A DNA stretch of 64,000 bases, from positions 149,438-213,437 of the forward strand of contig JAJDVX010000010.1 of the NCBI GenBank assembly GCA_022825895.1, in the 5' to 3' direction. Each line of letters opens with the position of its first letter. Position 1 is the stretch's first letter. Positions 44,812-53,293 of this stretch are shown here, piece after piece. The notes below the pieces were generated by a model, which was not told the origin of the DNA, did no database searches, and saw only the letters and a list, made by a program, of their open reading frames with translations. This DNA is from Chloroflexota bacterium (GTDB lineage Bacteria > Chloroflexota > UBA11872). The position numbers and the translations under genes were made by a program.

Positions 44812-47334
44812 ACGCCAGCCGAGCCGAAACTGACCCCCCTGCGGCGTCAGTTTCTTGACATAAAACAACAGCAGCCCGACGCGATCCTGCTCTTCCGCCT
44901 CGGCGACTTCTACGAGATGTTCGACGAAGACGCCGAACGCGCCGCCGCCGTTCTCCAGATTGTCCTCACCTCTCGCGAGTTCGGTAAAGGCAACCGGGTG
45001 TCCATGTGCGGCGTTCCCTACCACGCCGCCCCCACCTACATCGGTCGCCTCATCGAGGCCGGCCTGCGCGTCGCCGTCTGCGACCAGGTCGGCGAGGTCG
45101 GTCGCGGCCTGGTGGAACGCAAGGTGACCCGCGTTATCACCCCCGGCACCGTGGTCGACGAGGACTGGCTCCAACCCGAAGCCAACAACTACCTGGCCGT
45201 AGCCGTTGGCGATGGCGACGCCCGCGGCCTGGCGTACGCCGACATCACCACCGGCGACCTGGCCGCCTGCCAGGCCGGCCGCGAGGCGCTCGCCCGCGAA
45301 CTCGCCCGCATCGACGCCCGCGAAACGCTCACCCTGGGCCTGCCAGAGGGTGAAATCCCCGCAGGCGTTCCCCAGGACGACCAGGCCTGGCTCAGCGATC
45401 CCACCGCCGGTCGCGAAATGGTGCAGCGCCACTTCGGCGTCCGCGATCTTGAAGGCCTCGGCCTCCAGGGCCGTCCGCTCGCCACCCACGCCGTCGGCGT
45501 CCTGCTGCGCTACGTCGAAGACACCGACCCCTCCGCCCTCCACGTCCTCACCGGCGTCCACGTTTACGGCACGTCCGACTTCATGGAGCTCGACGCCTTC
45601 ACCCGCCGCAACCTTGAACTCGAAACCGCCGGCCGCGACGCCCGCCGCGAAGGCAGCCTCCTCGCGGTCCTCGACCGCACCCATACCCCCATGGGCGCCC
45701 GCCGCCTGCGCGAACAGCTCACCCGCCCCCTGGTCGACCGCACCCGTCTCGAAGCGCGCCTTGATCGCGTCCAATCGCTGCTCAACGACCCCGCCCTGCG
45801 CGGCCGTGTCCAGGCCGCCCTTGACCGTATGGGCGACCTCGAACGCCTCGCCAACCGCGTGATCCGCCGCGCCGTCTCCGCCTCGGACGTCCGCCACCTC
45901 GCCTCGGCCCTCGATGCCGTGACCGATCTCCGGCAGCAACTGGACATCGACCCGCCGGCCCTGACCGTATTGCGAGACGCCCTCGACCCCTGCGCCGAAG
46001 CCCGCGCCCTCATCGCCCGCGCCGTCACCGAGCGCGGCGAACGCATCATCCGCCCCGGCTACAGCGCCGAACTCGACCGCGTCCTCGACTCGGCCGCCGA
46101 AGCCAAGGGCTGGATCGCCGGCCTCGAACGCCGCGAACGCGAAACCACTGGCCTCCGCGGCCTCAAGGTCGGCTACAACCGCGTCTTCGGCTACTACCTC
46201 GAAGTCGGCCGCGCCCACAGCGACGAGGTCCCCGAGACCTACCAGCGCCGCCAGACCCTCGCCAACGCCGAGCGCTACGTCACGCCCGAACTCAAGGACT
46301 ACGAATCCCGCGTCCTCGGCGCCGAAGAACGCATCGCCGAACTCGAACGTGCGCTCTTCGACGAAATCGTCGACCGCCTCGGCGCCGACGGTCCCTCCCT
46401 CCACCGCACCGCCCTGGCCCTCGCCGCCCTGGATGTGGCCGCCAGCCTCGCCGAGGTCGCCGAACGCCAGGGCTACGTGCGACCCGAGCTAGACGACGGC
46501 GACTCCCTCGAAATCGAAGCCGGCCGCCACCCCGTCGTCGAACTCACCCGGCACGAACGCTTCGTCCCCAACGACTCGATCCTCGATCCCGCCGAGCGCC
46601 AGATCGCCGTCCTCACCGGTCCCAACATGGCCGGCAAGTCCACCTACCTGCGCCAGGTCGCCCTGATCGTTCTCATGGCCCAGGTCGGCAGCTTCGTCCC
46701 CGCCGCCCGCGCCACCATCGGCATCGTCGACCGCATCTTCACCCGCGTCGGCGCGCACGACGACCTCGCCGCCGGCGCCAGCACCTTTATGGTCGAGATG
46801 CTGGAACTCGCCGCCATCCTCGCCCAGGCCACCCCCCGCAGCCTCATCGTCCTCGACGAAATCGGCCGCGGCACCAGCACCTACGACGGCATCTCCGTCG
46901 CCCGCGCCGTCATCGAGCACCTGCACAACCACCCGCGCCTGCGCGCCCGCACCATCTTCGCCACCCACTACCACGAACTCACCGCCGTGGCCGACCTTCT
47001 CCCCCGCGTCCACAACCTCAACGCTTCGGCCATCGAGCAGGACGGCCAGGTGGTCTTCCTGCGCCGCATCACCCCCGGCGGCGCCGACCGCAGCTTCGGC
47101 GTTCACGTCGCCGAAATGGCCGGCCTCCCCTCCACCATCATCCGCCGCGCCGCCGCCATCCTCGGAGACCTCGAGTCCCAGTCCAACGGCCGCCCGTCGC
47201 CCACCCAGCTCAGCCTTCTCCCCCCGCCCGAACACCCCGTCCTCGACGACCTCCGCGCCCTCGACCTGGAGCAACTCGCCCCGCTCGACGCCCTCACCGC
47301 GCTCTACGAGTTCCAGCGCACCCTGCGCTCGTGA
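44812..47334 (+). CDS. mutS: DNA mismatch repair protein MutS
   Basis: 840 residues if started at ACG 44812. Mismatch-recognition motif GDFYEMF (F-x-E), MutS core, and the ABC-type ATPase with Walker A TGPNMAGKSTYLRQ, STFMVEM, Walker B LIVLDEIGRGTSTYDG and ATHYHEL. The first ATG in frame (44917) would cut through the mismatch motif, so translation must begin upstream, where the frame (open from 44740) has no ATG, GTG or TTG. ACG 44812 lies six bases after GGAGG and gives the normal N-terminus (TPAEPKLTPLRRQFLDIK). A promoter-like TGCTACGCT (44755-44763) precedes. It overlaps mutL as GTGA. Confidence 0.95.
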   Translation, partial: TPAEPKLTPLRRQFLDIKQQQPDAILLFRLGDFYEMFDEDAERAAAVLQIVLTSREFGKGNRVSMCGVPYHAAPTYIGRLIEAGLRVAVCDQVGEVGRGLVERKVTRVITPGTVVDEDWLQPEANNYLAVAVGDGDARGLAYADITTGDLAACQAGREALARELARIDARETLTLGLPEGEIPAGVPQDDQAWLSDPTAGREMVQRHFGVRDLEGLGLQGRPLATHAVGVLLRYVEDTDPSALHVLTGVHVYGTSDFMELDAFTRRNLELETAGRDARREGSLLAVLDRTHTPMGARRLREQLTRPLVDRTRLEARLDRVQSLLNDPALRGRVQAALDRMGDLERLANRVIRRAVSASDVRHLASALDAVTDLRQQLDIDPPALTVLRDALDPCAEARALIARAVTERGERIIRPGYSAELDRVLDSAAEAKGWIAGLERRERETTGLRGLKVGYNRVFGYYLEVGRAHSDEVPETYQRRQTLANAERYVTPELKDYESRVLGAEERIAELERALFDEIVDRLGADGPSLHRTALALAALDVAASLAEVAERQGYVRPELDDGDSLEIEAGRHPVVELTRHERFVPNDSILDPAERQIAVLTGPNMAGKSTYLRQVALIVLMAQVGSFVPAARATIGIVDRIFTRVGAHDDLAAGASTFMVEMLELAAILAQATPRSLIVLDEIGRGTSTYDGISVARAVIEHLHNHPRLRARTIFATHYHELTAVADLLPRVHNLNASAIEQDGQVVFLRRITPGGADRSFGVHVAEMAGLPSTIIRRAAAILGDLESQSNGRPSPTQLSLLPPPEHPVLDDLRALDLEQLAPLDALTALYEFQRTLRS

Positions 47335-49049
47335 GCATCCGGCGCCTCCCGCCGGAAATCAGCGGCAAGATCGCCGCCGGCGAGGTCATCGAACGCCCCG
47401 CCTCCGTCGTCCGCGAACTCCTGGACAACGCCCTCGACGCCGGCGCTCGCCGCATCGATGTCGCCGTCGAACAGGGCGGCAAGGCGCTCATCGAGATCAC
47501 CGACGACGGCTGCGGCATCCCGCCCGACCAGGTCGCCCTGGCCGTCGAACGCCACAGCACCAGCAAGCTCAGCTCTGTCGACGACCTCGCCCGCATCCAG
47601 ACCCTCGGCTTCCGCGGCGAAGCCCTCGCCAGCATCGCCGCCGTGGCGGAACTAACGCTGCGATCCGTGACCGCCGAGGGCCAACCCGGCCGCGAGGTCC
47701 TCGCCCGCGATGAGCGCGTGATCGAGGAACGCCCCGTCGGCGGCGCCCGCGGCACCCGCGTCACCGTCCGCGGCCTTTTCCGCACCATCCCGGCCCGCCT
47801 CGAGTTCCTCAAGGCCGAGCGCACCGAGCTCGGTCACATCGTCGCCGCCGTCACCCGCGCTGCCCTCGGCCACCCCCACGTCGCGTTCAGGCTTCACGAC
47901 GGTCACCGCGAGCGCGTCCGCACCCCCGGCGACGGGGACCTCCGCAACGCCCTCCTCGCCATCTACGGCGCAACCCTCGTCGATCAGCTCATCGAACTCC
48001 CGCCCGGCCAAACCCTCGGCATAGACGGCTTCATCTCCCAGCCCCACCTCCAGCGCTCGTCCCGCGCCGACATCGCCCTCTTCGTCAACGGCCGTTGGGT
48101 CAGCGACCGCCTCCTCTCCGCCGCCGTCAGCGAGGCCTACCGCAGCGTCATGCCCACCGGCCGCTTCCCCGTGATGGTGCTGAACCTGACCATTCCCCCC
48201 GAGGAAGTCGACGTCAACGTCCACCCCTCCAAGGCCGAGGTCCGCTTCCGCCGCTCGGGCGAGGTCTTCCGCCGCCTCTCTGCCACCGTCCGCCGCGCCC
48301 TGGCGTCCTCTACCGAAATCGCCCCCGCCCGCCTCGACCGCCCCGTCGTCGACCAGTTCTTCTTCCCTGCCGACGGCGCCCGTTGGCAAACGGGCTCGCC
48401 TCCGCCCACTCGCCACCTCGGCGCTGGCGGCGGGCCGCCCACGGTGCCAAACGACCAGGAGCCGGAACCCGCCCCCGGCCTCCGCTCCCCCGTCATGCGC
48501 CCCCTTGGACAGGTCGAAAACACCTATATCGTCGCCGCCGGACCACGCGGCCTCTACCTCATCGACCAGCATGCCGCCCACGAACGCGTCCTCTTCGAGC
48601 GCCTCGGCCACACCGCCGACGCCCCCACCCAGCAACTCCTCGATCCCGCCAGCGTCGAACTCAGCGCCGAGGAAAGCGACTGGGTCGCCTCCCACGCCGA
48701 CGATCTCCAGCGCCTCGGCTTCGATGTCACCCCCTTCGGTCCCGCCGCCTGGCTGCTCCGCGCCGTCCCCTCGGCCCTCGGCAGCATCGACGCCGCCACC
48801 TACCTGCGCGAAGTCGTCGCCGAAGCCCAGACCCCCGACTTCCAGCGCCTCGCCGCCGCCGACCGCCTCCGCTGGTCCCTCGCCTGCCGCGCCGCCGTCA
48901 AGTCCGGCGACCTCCTGGCCTTCGACGAAATGTCCGCCCTCATCCGCGACCTCGAAGCCTGCGACCTCGGCATCACCTGCCCCCACGGCCGCCCCACCGT
49001 CATCCTCCTCAGCCGCGAACTCCTCGACCGCGAATTCGGCCGCACCTGA
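47331..49049 (+). CDS. mutL: DNA mismatch repair protein MutL (endonuclease type)
   Basis: 572 residues. GHKL ATPase: IAAGEVIERPASVVREL, LDAGARRIDV, TDDGCGI, TLGFRGEALASI. The C-terminal domain has DQHAAHERVLFE (412-423), exactly the DQHA(x)2E(x)4E metal motif of nicking MutL proteins, and later ACRAAVKSGD and CPHGRP, which complete the zinc/endonuclease site. This fits an organism without MutH/Dam. Start GTG overlaps the mutS stop. A diverged copy of its last 71 bases lies at 51060-51130, beyond the lyase gene. Confidence 0.95.
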   Translation: MSIRRLPPEISGKIAAGEVIERPASVVRELLDNALDAGARRIDVAVEQGGKALIEITDDGCGIPPDQVALAVERHSTSKLSSVDDLARIQTLGFRGEALASIAAVAELTLRSVTAEGQPGREVLARDERVIEERPVGGARGTRVTVRGLFRTIPARLEFLKAERTELGHIVAAVTRAALGHPHVAFRLHDGHRERVRTPGDGDLRNALLAIYGATLVDQLIELPPGQTLGIDGFISQPHLQRSSRADIALFVNGRWVSDRLLSAAVSEAYRSVMPTGRFPVMVLNLTIPPEEVDVNVHPSKAEVRFRRSGEVFRRLSATVRRALASSTEIAPARLDRPVVDQFFFPADGARWQTGSPPPTRHLGAGGGPPTVPNDQEPEPAPGLRSPVMRPLGQVENTYIVAAGPRGLYLIDQHAAHERVLFERLGHTADAPTQQLLDPASVELSAEESDWVASHADDLQRLGFDVTPFGPAAWLLRAVPSALGSIDAATYLREVVAEAQTPDFQRLAAADRLRWSLACRAAVKSGDLLAFDEMSALIRDLEACDLGITCPHGRPTVILLSRELLDREFGRT

Positions 49050-49062
49050 GAAACCCCTGCAC
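48992..49062 (+). repeat. mutL 3' end, left copy of a direct repeat
   Basis: This stretch, covering the last 19 codons and stop of mutL plus 13 bases, is repeated without gaps at 51060-51130; by hand I count about 58 of 71 identical positions. Translated, the two tails are PTVILLSRELLDREFGRT and PTAIVLSRELLNRPSART, both ending at TGA. Confidence 0.8.
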
Positions 49063-49681
49063 ATGCCCCTCGCCCAACCACAGCCTCCCGTTCGTGGTGA
49101 GCCGCCCCGGAGTCTTTCGGAAGGGCGAGTCGAACCACAAAGCCCCAGCACCCAATCCTCCCAGCGGTCCCCCTCCTCCCGTCTCACTGCTGCCGGGTGA
49201 GGGGTCTTCCGCGCAACCAACCTCGGGTTACGCAAATGTCTCAATTGAGGAGACCCTTGCAAAATGCCCCACGTCCTCGAATGTACGGCCGCGTCCTAAA
49301 CCCTCTCCCTTGAGGGAGAGGGCTGGGGTGAGGGTGGCTGCCTCGGTGAACCAGCCAGGCCAAAGTCGAGCACCCTCCGCCCGGGGTCGCCCCTCTTCAC
49401 CCTCTCCGAGGGGAGAGGCAGGTTCGGCCGTCCTCGGCCGAAACCGGTGAGGGGTCTTTCGCGCAACCAACCTCGGGTTACGCAAAGGTCTCCTTGAGAG
49501 AGAGGGCTGGGGTGAGGGTGGCTGCCAGCCCCACCACCCTGCCTCGGGCGATAGCCCTTCCCGCCGGCCCACGCCGCCCTCCTTTGTCCCTAAGTGAAAG
49601 TCCGGGTGAGGAGTCTTCCGGACAACTAGCCGGCGATGGCTACGCTGCGCCTGGCATCGCCGCAGGTCCAAGGAGCGCACG
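49063..49681. repeat. Repeat-filled spacer between mutL and the lyase gene
   Basis: Holds one TTCGTGGTGAGCC element (49091-49138), two units of CGCGCAACCAACCTCGGGTTACGCAAAGGTCTC (about 49208 and 49453), and hairpins of the CCCTCTCCC-TTGA-GGGAGAGGG family (49302-49343; variants at 49401 and 49491), each followed by (C/T)TGGGGTGAGGGT. No protein-coding frame is credible here. Confidence 0.8.
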
Positions 49682-51055
49682 ATGAGCGAAGAACGACCGT
49701 CCGCGTTAAGCGTCCGCGACCCCGGCATCCGGGCGCTGTTCGCGCAACAGGCGCGCTGGCAGGCCTGGCTCGACGTCGAGGCGGCGCTGGCCCGGGCGCA
49801 GGCGGAGATCGGGATGATTCCCGAAGCCGCCGCCACGGAGATCGAGCGCAAGGCCCACCTCCAGCTGTTCGACCTCGAGCGCGTCACCGAGGGGCTGCGC
49901 GTCACCGGGCACGGCCTGGTGCCGCTCGTCTGGGAGCTCGACCGGCTCTGCGAGGGCGACGCCGGCGGTCACGTCCACTGGGGAGCCACCACCCAGAACA
50001 TCACCCAGACGGGAAGCATCCTGCAGCTGCGGAAGGCGCACCGCGTCATCCTCGCCGAGCTTGCCGACCTGCTCCAGGCGCTCGCGTCACTCGCCGAACG
50101 CACCAAGGACGACGCGATCGCCGGCCGCACCCACGGGCAGCACGCCGTGCCCTCCACCTTCGGGGCGAAGGTTGCGGTGTGGATCGACGAGTTGTGCCGC
50201 CACGCGCAGCGGCTGCGGCAGCTGGAACCGCGCACCTTCGTCGCGATGCTCGGCGGCGGCGCGGGCACGGCCGCTTCGTTCCAGGGCCACGGCGCCGCGC
50301 TGCAGCGGCGGATGGGCCGGTTGCTCGGGCTCGGCTCCATGCCGCTCCCCGGCCGCACGATCTACGACCATCTGACGGAATATGTCCTCGCCCTCGCCTT
50401 GCTCGGGACGAGCTGTGGGAAGGCCGCGCGCGAGGTGCGCACGCTGATGGCCGAGGAGTTCGCGGAGGTCGAGGAGCCCGTGCCGTCCGGCGCCGTCGGC
50501 AGCAGCACCATGCCCCAGAAGCGCAATCCCAAGCTCTGCATGGACATCATCGCCGACGAGACCCACCTGCGCTCGCTGGTCCCGCTCGCCATCGAGGCGA
50601 TGCTGGGCGACCACGAGGCCGACGGCAGCCGCTCGATGATGATCGACCGCGCGCTGCGGCAGGCGGTCGAGCTGACCGGCGACATCCTCGTGCGGCTGCT
50701 CGACGTGGCCCGGGGGCTGCGCGTCTTCCCGCAGCGGATGCGGCAGAACCTCGAACTCTCGGGCGGACTGATCATGTCGGAGAACCTGATGCTGGAGCTG
50801 GGACGCGAGATCGGGCGGCAGCGTGCCCACGACGTCATCTACGAGGCGGCGCAGGAGGCCGCCACCGGCGGCGCGTCGTTCGCCTCCTTGCTCGCGAAGG
50901 ACGAGGAAATCGCCGCGCGCCTGGGCGCGGAGCGCCTGGCGCAGATGCTGGACCCCGTGCGCTACACCGGCGACAGCGCCCGCCAGGCCTCGCAGCAGGC
51001 AGCGCGAGCGCTGCGCGTCGCCGCTGAACTGCGCGAGGCGACCGCCGCGGACTGA
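49682..51055 (+). CDS. Adenylosuccinate lyase / 3-carboxymuconate cycloisomerase family lyase
   Basis: 457 residues of the fumarase/aspartase superfamily: WGATTQNITQTGSI, AGRTHGQHAVPSTFG, and the signature GSSTMPQKRNPKLCMDII, then an ADSL-C-like domain. Purine-synthesis PurB is usually shorter and differs in the first motif, so a PcaB-like cycloisomerase or another side-chain lyase is more likely. It leans on GCG, GAG and CTG codons where mutS/mutL use GCC and CTC. It is bracketed by direct repeats of the mutL 3' end and by repeat arrays, so it looks inserted. Start ATG, no operon partner. Confidence 0.75.
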   Translation: MSEERPSALSVRDPGIRALFAQQARWQAWLDVEAALARAQAEIGMIPEAAATEIERKAHLQLFDLERVTEGLRVTGHGLVPLVWELDRLCEGDAGGHVHWGATTQNITQTGSILQLRKAHRVILAELADLLQALASLAERTKDDAIAGRTHGQHAVPSTFGAKVAVWIDELCRHAQRLRQLEPRTFVAMLGGGAGTAASFQGHGAALQRRMGRLLGLGSMPLPGRTIYDHLTEYVLALALLGTSCGKAAREVRTLMAEEFAEVEEPVPSGAVGSSTMPQKRNPKLCMDIIADETHLRSLVPLAIEAMLGDHEADGSRSMMIDRALRQAVELTGDILVRLLDVARGLRVFPQRMRQNLELSGGLIMSENLMLELGREIGRQRAHDVIYEAAQEAATGGASFASLLAKDEEIAARLGAERLAQMLDPVRYTGDSARQASQQAARALRVAAELREATAAD

Positions 51056-51521
51056 GCGCCCCCACCGCCATCGTTCTCAGCCGCGAACTCCTGAACCGCC
51101 CATCCGCCCGCACCTGAGGAAGGCCTGCGCGTTGGGTAGTGGGTCACGTTGGCCGTTCCCTTCACTCCGGCGCGGCCTTCGTCTTTCTCCCCCACAGGAG
51201 ACTCCTGCAAGACTTGCCTGGTCCTCGCCAGGGCCGCCTCTTGCTCCCTCTCCCTTGAGGGAGAGGGCTGGGGTGAGGGTGGCAGCTACCCCGACCACCC
51301 GAGCTGGAGTCGGGCAACCAGACTCGGCAAGCAAGCTTCTAAGTCCGACTCCTGGGGGCGAAACTGAGGTAGCTTCCGGACACCCAAGGGTCCACTTGAC
51401 CGATTAACTGGCGTTGCGCGAGGCGACATAACAAGCTCCCACGGGCTAAACTCTCCCCGGCTTGGTCGGCTCGCCCGCGCGGGCGGCGTGGGTGCAAGAG
51501 CGTTGACGCGGAGGCGCGCCC
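51056..51521. other. Spacer with decayed mutL tail and repeats
   Basis: Begins four bases past the lyase stop with the right copy of the mutL 3' end (51060-51130). A hairpin CCCTCTCCC-TTGA-GGGAGAGGG with CTGGGGTGAGGGT sits at 51247-51282. The rest up to the membrane-protein operon shows no gene. Confidence 0.7.
51060..51130 (+). repeat. mutL 3' end, right (displaced) copy
   Basis: Ungapped match to 48992-49062. It keeps the reading frame and stop of the MutL tail but has no upstream mutL sequence; the lyase gene ends five bases before it. This is the arrangement left when DNA inserts at, and regenerates, the 3' end of a gene. Confidence 0.8.
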
Positions 51522-52091
51522 ATGCACGTCCTGACACAACGCCGCAACCTCAGCCCCACCGAACTCCTGCTCGGCGCAGCCTTCATCGTCGTCGCCCTCT
51601 TCACCTGGAACCACAACAAGACCTTCGTCGACCCGGATGCCCTCACAACCGAAAACTGGCGCTACCAGCTCTGGCAGATCGGCACCCTGGTCATCGCTTT
51701 CGTCGGCGCCGTCTGGTTCTGGACCAACGGCCAGGGCCAACCCCGCGTCCGCGCCCTCGCAATTGCCCTGCTCGTCCCAGTCATCTTCCTCAACGCCTAC
51801 ACCGAGGAGATCTTCGGCGAGCACGTCGGTACCGTCTGGGAAGTGGTGGATGGCCTGGTGGTCGCCCTGTCAGTCGTCATCGGGCTCTCGGTCCTCAGAT
51901 GCGGCTGCAATAGCGGCCGCTTCATGGCCGCGATCTCGGCGATCACCGGCGTCCTGGTCTTTATCAACTACCTCTTCATCAACAACGAGACCCTCTGGAG
52001 CGCCCTCGACCCGGTGATGATGCTGGTCGCCCTGCTCTGGGCCGTCGTCGGTCTCAGCCCCGACGTCGGCGGACCCATGGGGAGTGATTGA
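51522..52091 (+). CDS. Six-helix membrane protein, tandem family member 1
   Basis: 189 residues, about six hydrophobic helices (LLLGAAFIVVALFTW, LWQIGTLVIAFVGAVWFW, ALAIALLVPVIFLNAY, VVALSVVIGLSVL, AAISAITGVLVFINYLF, MMLVALLWAVVGL). Family I do not recognise. Shared with the next two genes: NWRYQLWQ at the second helix, FLNAY after the third, and INNETLWSALDP before the last. FLNxY...W and FIN...LW recur within the protein, suggesting an internal duplication of three helices. Starts at ATG; 466 bases of repeat-bearing DNA precede. Confidence 0.75.
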   Translation: MHVLTQRRNLSPTELLLGAAFIVVALFTWNHNKTFVDPDALTTENWRYQLWQIGTLVIAFVGAVWFWTNGQGQPRVRALAIALLVPVIFLNAYTEEIFGEHVGTVWEVVDGLVVALSVVIGLSVLRCGCNSGRFMAAISAITGVLVFINYLFINNETLWSALDPVMMLVALLWAVVGLSPDVGGPMGSD

Positions 52092-52125
52092 CAGCGAAGT
52101 AGCGACCGCATGAGAAAGCAGCGCA

Positions 52126-52701
52126 ATGCGTAATCCAATCCGTCCCCGCAACCTCGGCGCCGCCGAAGCCCTCCTCTACGCCGCCATCCTCTTCGTCGCC
52201 CTCTTCGCCTGGGGAGCCTCCACCGGCATGCTGGCCCGCGAGGGACTGCCCTCCACCTCCAACTGGGCCTGGCGTCTCTGGCAGGTCGGCGCCTTGCTCA
52301 TGGGCATTCCCGGCGTCTGGTGGCTCTGGCGCGGCACCCGGCGCCTGGTCTGGACGCGCGGCCTGGTTCTGGGTGTGCTTGCCCTGGCCGTCTTCCTCAA
52401 CACCTACGGCGACGGACTCTTCCAAGGCAACTTCGGCAACATCTGGAAGACCGTAAATCCGGTCTTCCTGGGTTGCGCGCTCATCTCCGTGACGGTCCTT
52501 TGGAATCGCGGCGGCCTGCTGCATCGTCTGGGCGCCGTGCTCCTCGCCGTCATGGGCGTCGTCCTGTTCATCAATGCCTACTTCGTCAACGACGGCACGC
52601 TCTGGGAAGCGCTCAACCCCTTGCGGGCTCTGGTTTTCTTAGTGTGGTCCGTGGCGGCGCTGAAGCCGAGCGCTCCGCCTGACTCGGAAATGGGAGGGTA
52701 G
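52126..52701 (+). CDS. Six-helix membrane protein, tandem family member 2
   Basis: 191 residues; same six-helix plan as its neighbours. Diagnostic matches: NWAWRLWQVGALLMGIPGVW, FLNTYGDGLF, and FINAYFVNDGTLWEALNP. Begins 34 bases after member 1. No charged motif or known ligand site is visible; conserved residues are mainly Trp, Asn and aromatic ones near the helix ends. Confidence 0.75.
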   Translation: MRNPIRPRNLGAAEALLYAAILFVALFAWGASTGMLAREGLPSTSNWAWRLWQVGALLMGIPGVWWLWRGTRRLVWTRGLVLGVLALAVFLNTYGDGLFQGNFGNIWKTVNPVFLGCALISVTVLWNRGGLLHRLGAVLLAVMGVVLFINAYFVNDGTLWEALNPLRALVFLVWSVAALKPSAPPDSEMGG

Positions 52702-52705
52702 CGTC

Positions 52706-53293
52706 ATGCGGTGCTGGCTCGAACGACACAATCTCGGATTCGCCGGCTCCCTTGCCGCCGCGGCCGTCGTGGCCGCCATGGTCTATGCCTGGATCGACGC
52801 CGGGTCCGTCGTCTCCGAAACCCGGATCAACGTCGATAGCTGGGGATGGAAAATCTGGCAGTTCGCCGCCCTGCTCATTGCCGTGCCCGGCGTCTGGTGG
52901 GTCTGGCGCAACACGCGCAACGTCAAGTCCGCCTGGGCGCTCATCCTCGTGGGCTTCGCCGTCGTGGTCTTCGTCAACTACTACGGCGACCACTCCGACG
53001 ACTTCTCCGCCTCGGCTTTCGGCGAAAACACCCAGGCCGTCTGGGAGTCAATCAACGCCCTGGTTGTCGGCTTCAGCGTCGCCGGAGCCCTCGCCCTCTG
53101 GCAGCGCGGCGGAACCGCGTACCGCGTTGGCGCCGTCCTCGCACTCGCCTTCGGCGTGCTCGACCTGATCAACGCCACCTTCCTCCAGAACGGAACCCTC
53201 TGGCAGATCCTCGACCCTCTCATCATCCTCGCCGCCCTCTACTGGGCCGTCGACGAGGTCCGACCACCAGCGGCTTCGGCAGAAGCCGACTGA
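52706..53293 (+). CDS. Six-helix membrane protein, tandem family member 3
   Basis: 195 residues, beginning five bases after member 2. Matches: SWGWKIWQFAALLIAVPGVW, FVNYYGDHSDDF, INATFLQNGTLWQILDP and YWAVDEV. The first extracytoplasmic loop after helix 3 is longer and more acidic than in the other two. The three genes form one operon produced by successive duplication. Function unknown. Confidence 0.75.
   Translation: MRCWLERHNLGFAGSLAAAAVVAAMVYAWIDAGSVVSETRINVDSWGWKIWQFAALLIAVPGVWWVWRNTRNVKSAWALILVGFAVVVFVNYYGDHSDDFSASAFGENTQAVWESINALVVGFSVAGALALWQRGGTAYRVGAVLALAFGVLDLINATFLQNGTLWQILDPLIILAALYWAVDEVRPPAASAEAD

Noticed and set aside
44767..46404. 545-codon open frame antisense to mutS
   Set aside because: Composition is Gly/Ala/Glu/Val repeats mirroring the GCC/CTC codons of mutS; no recognisable domain.
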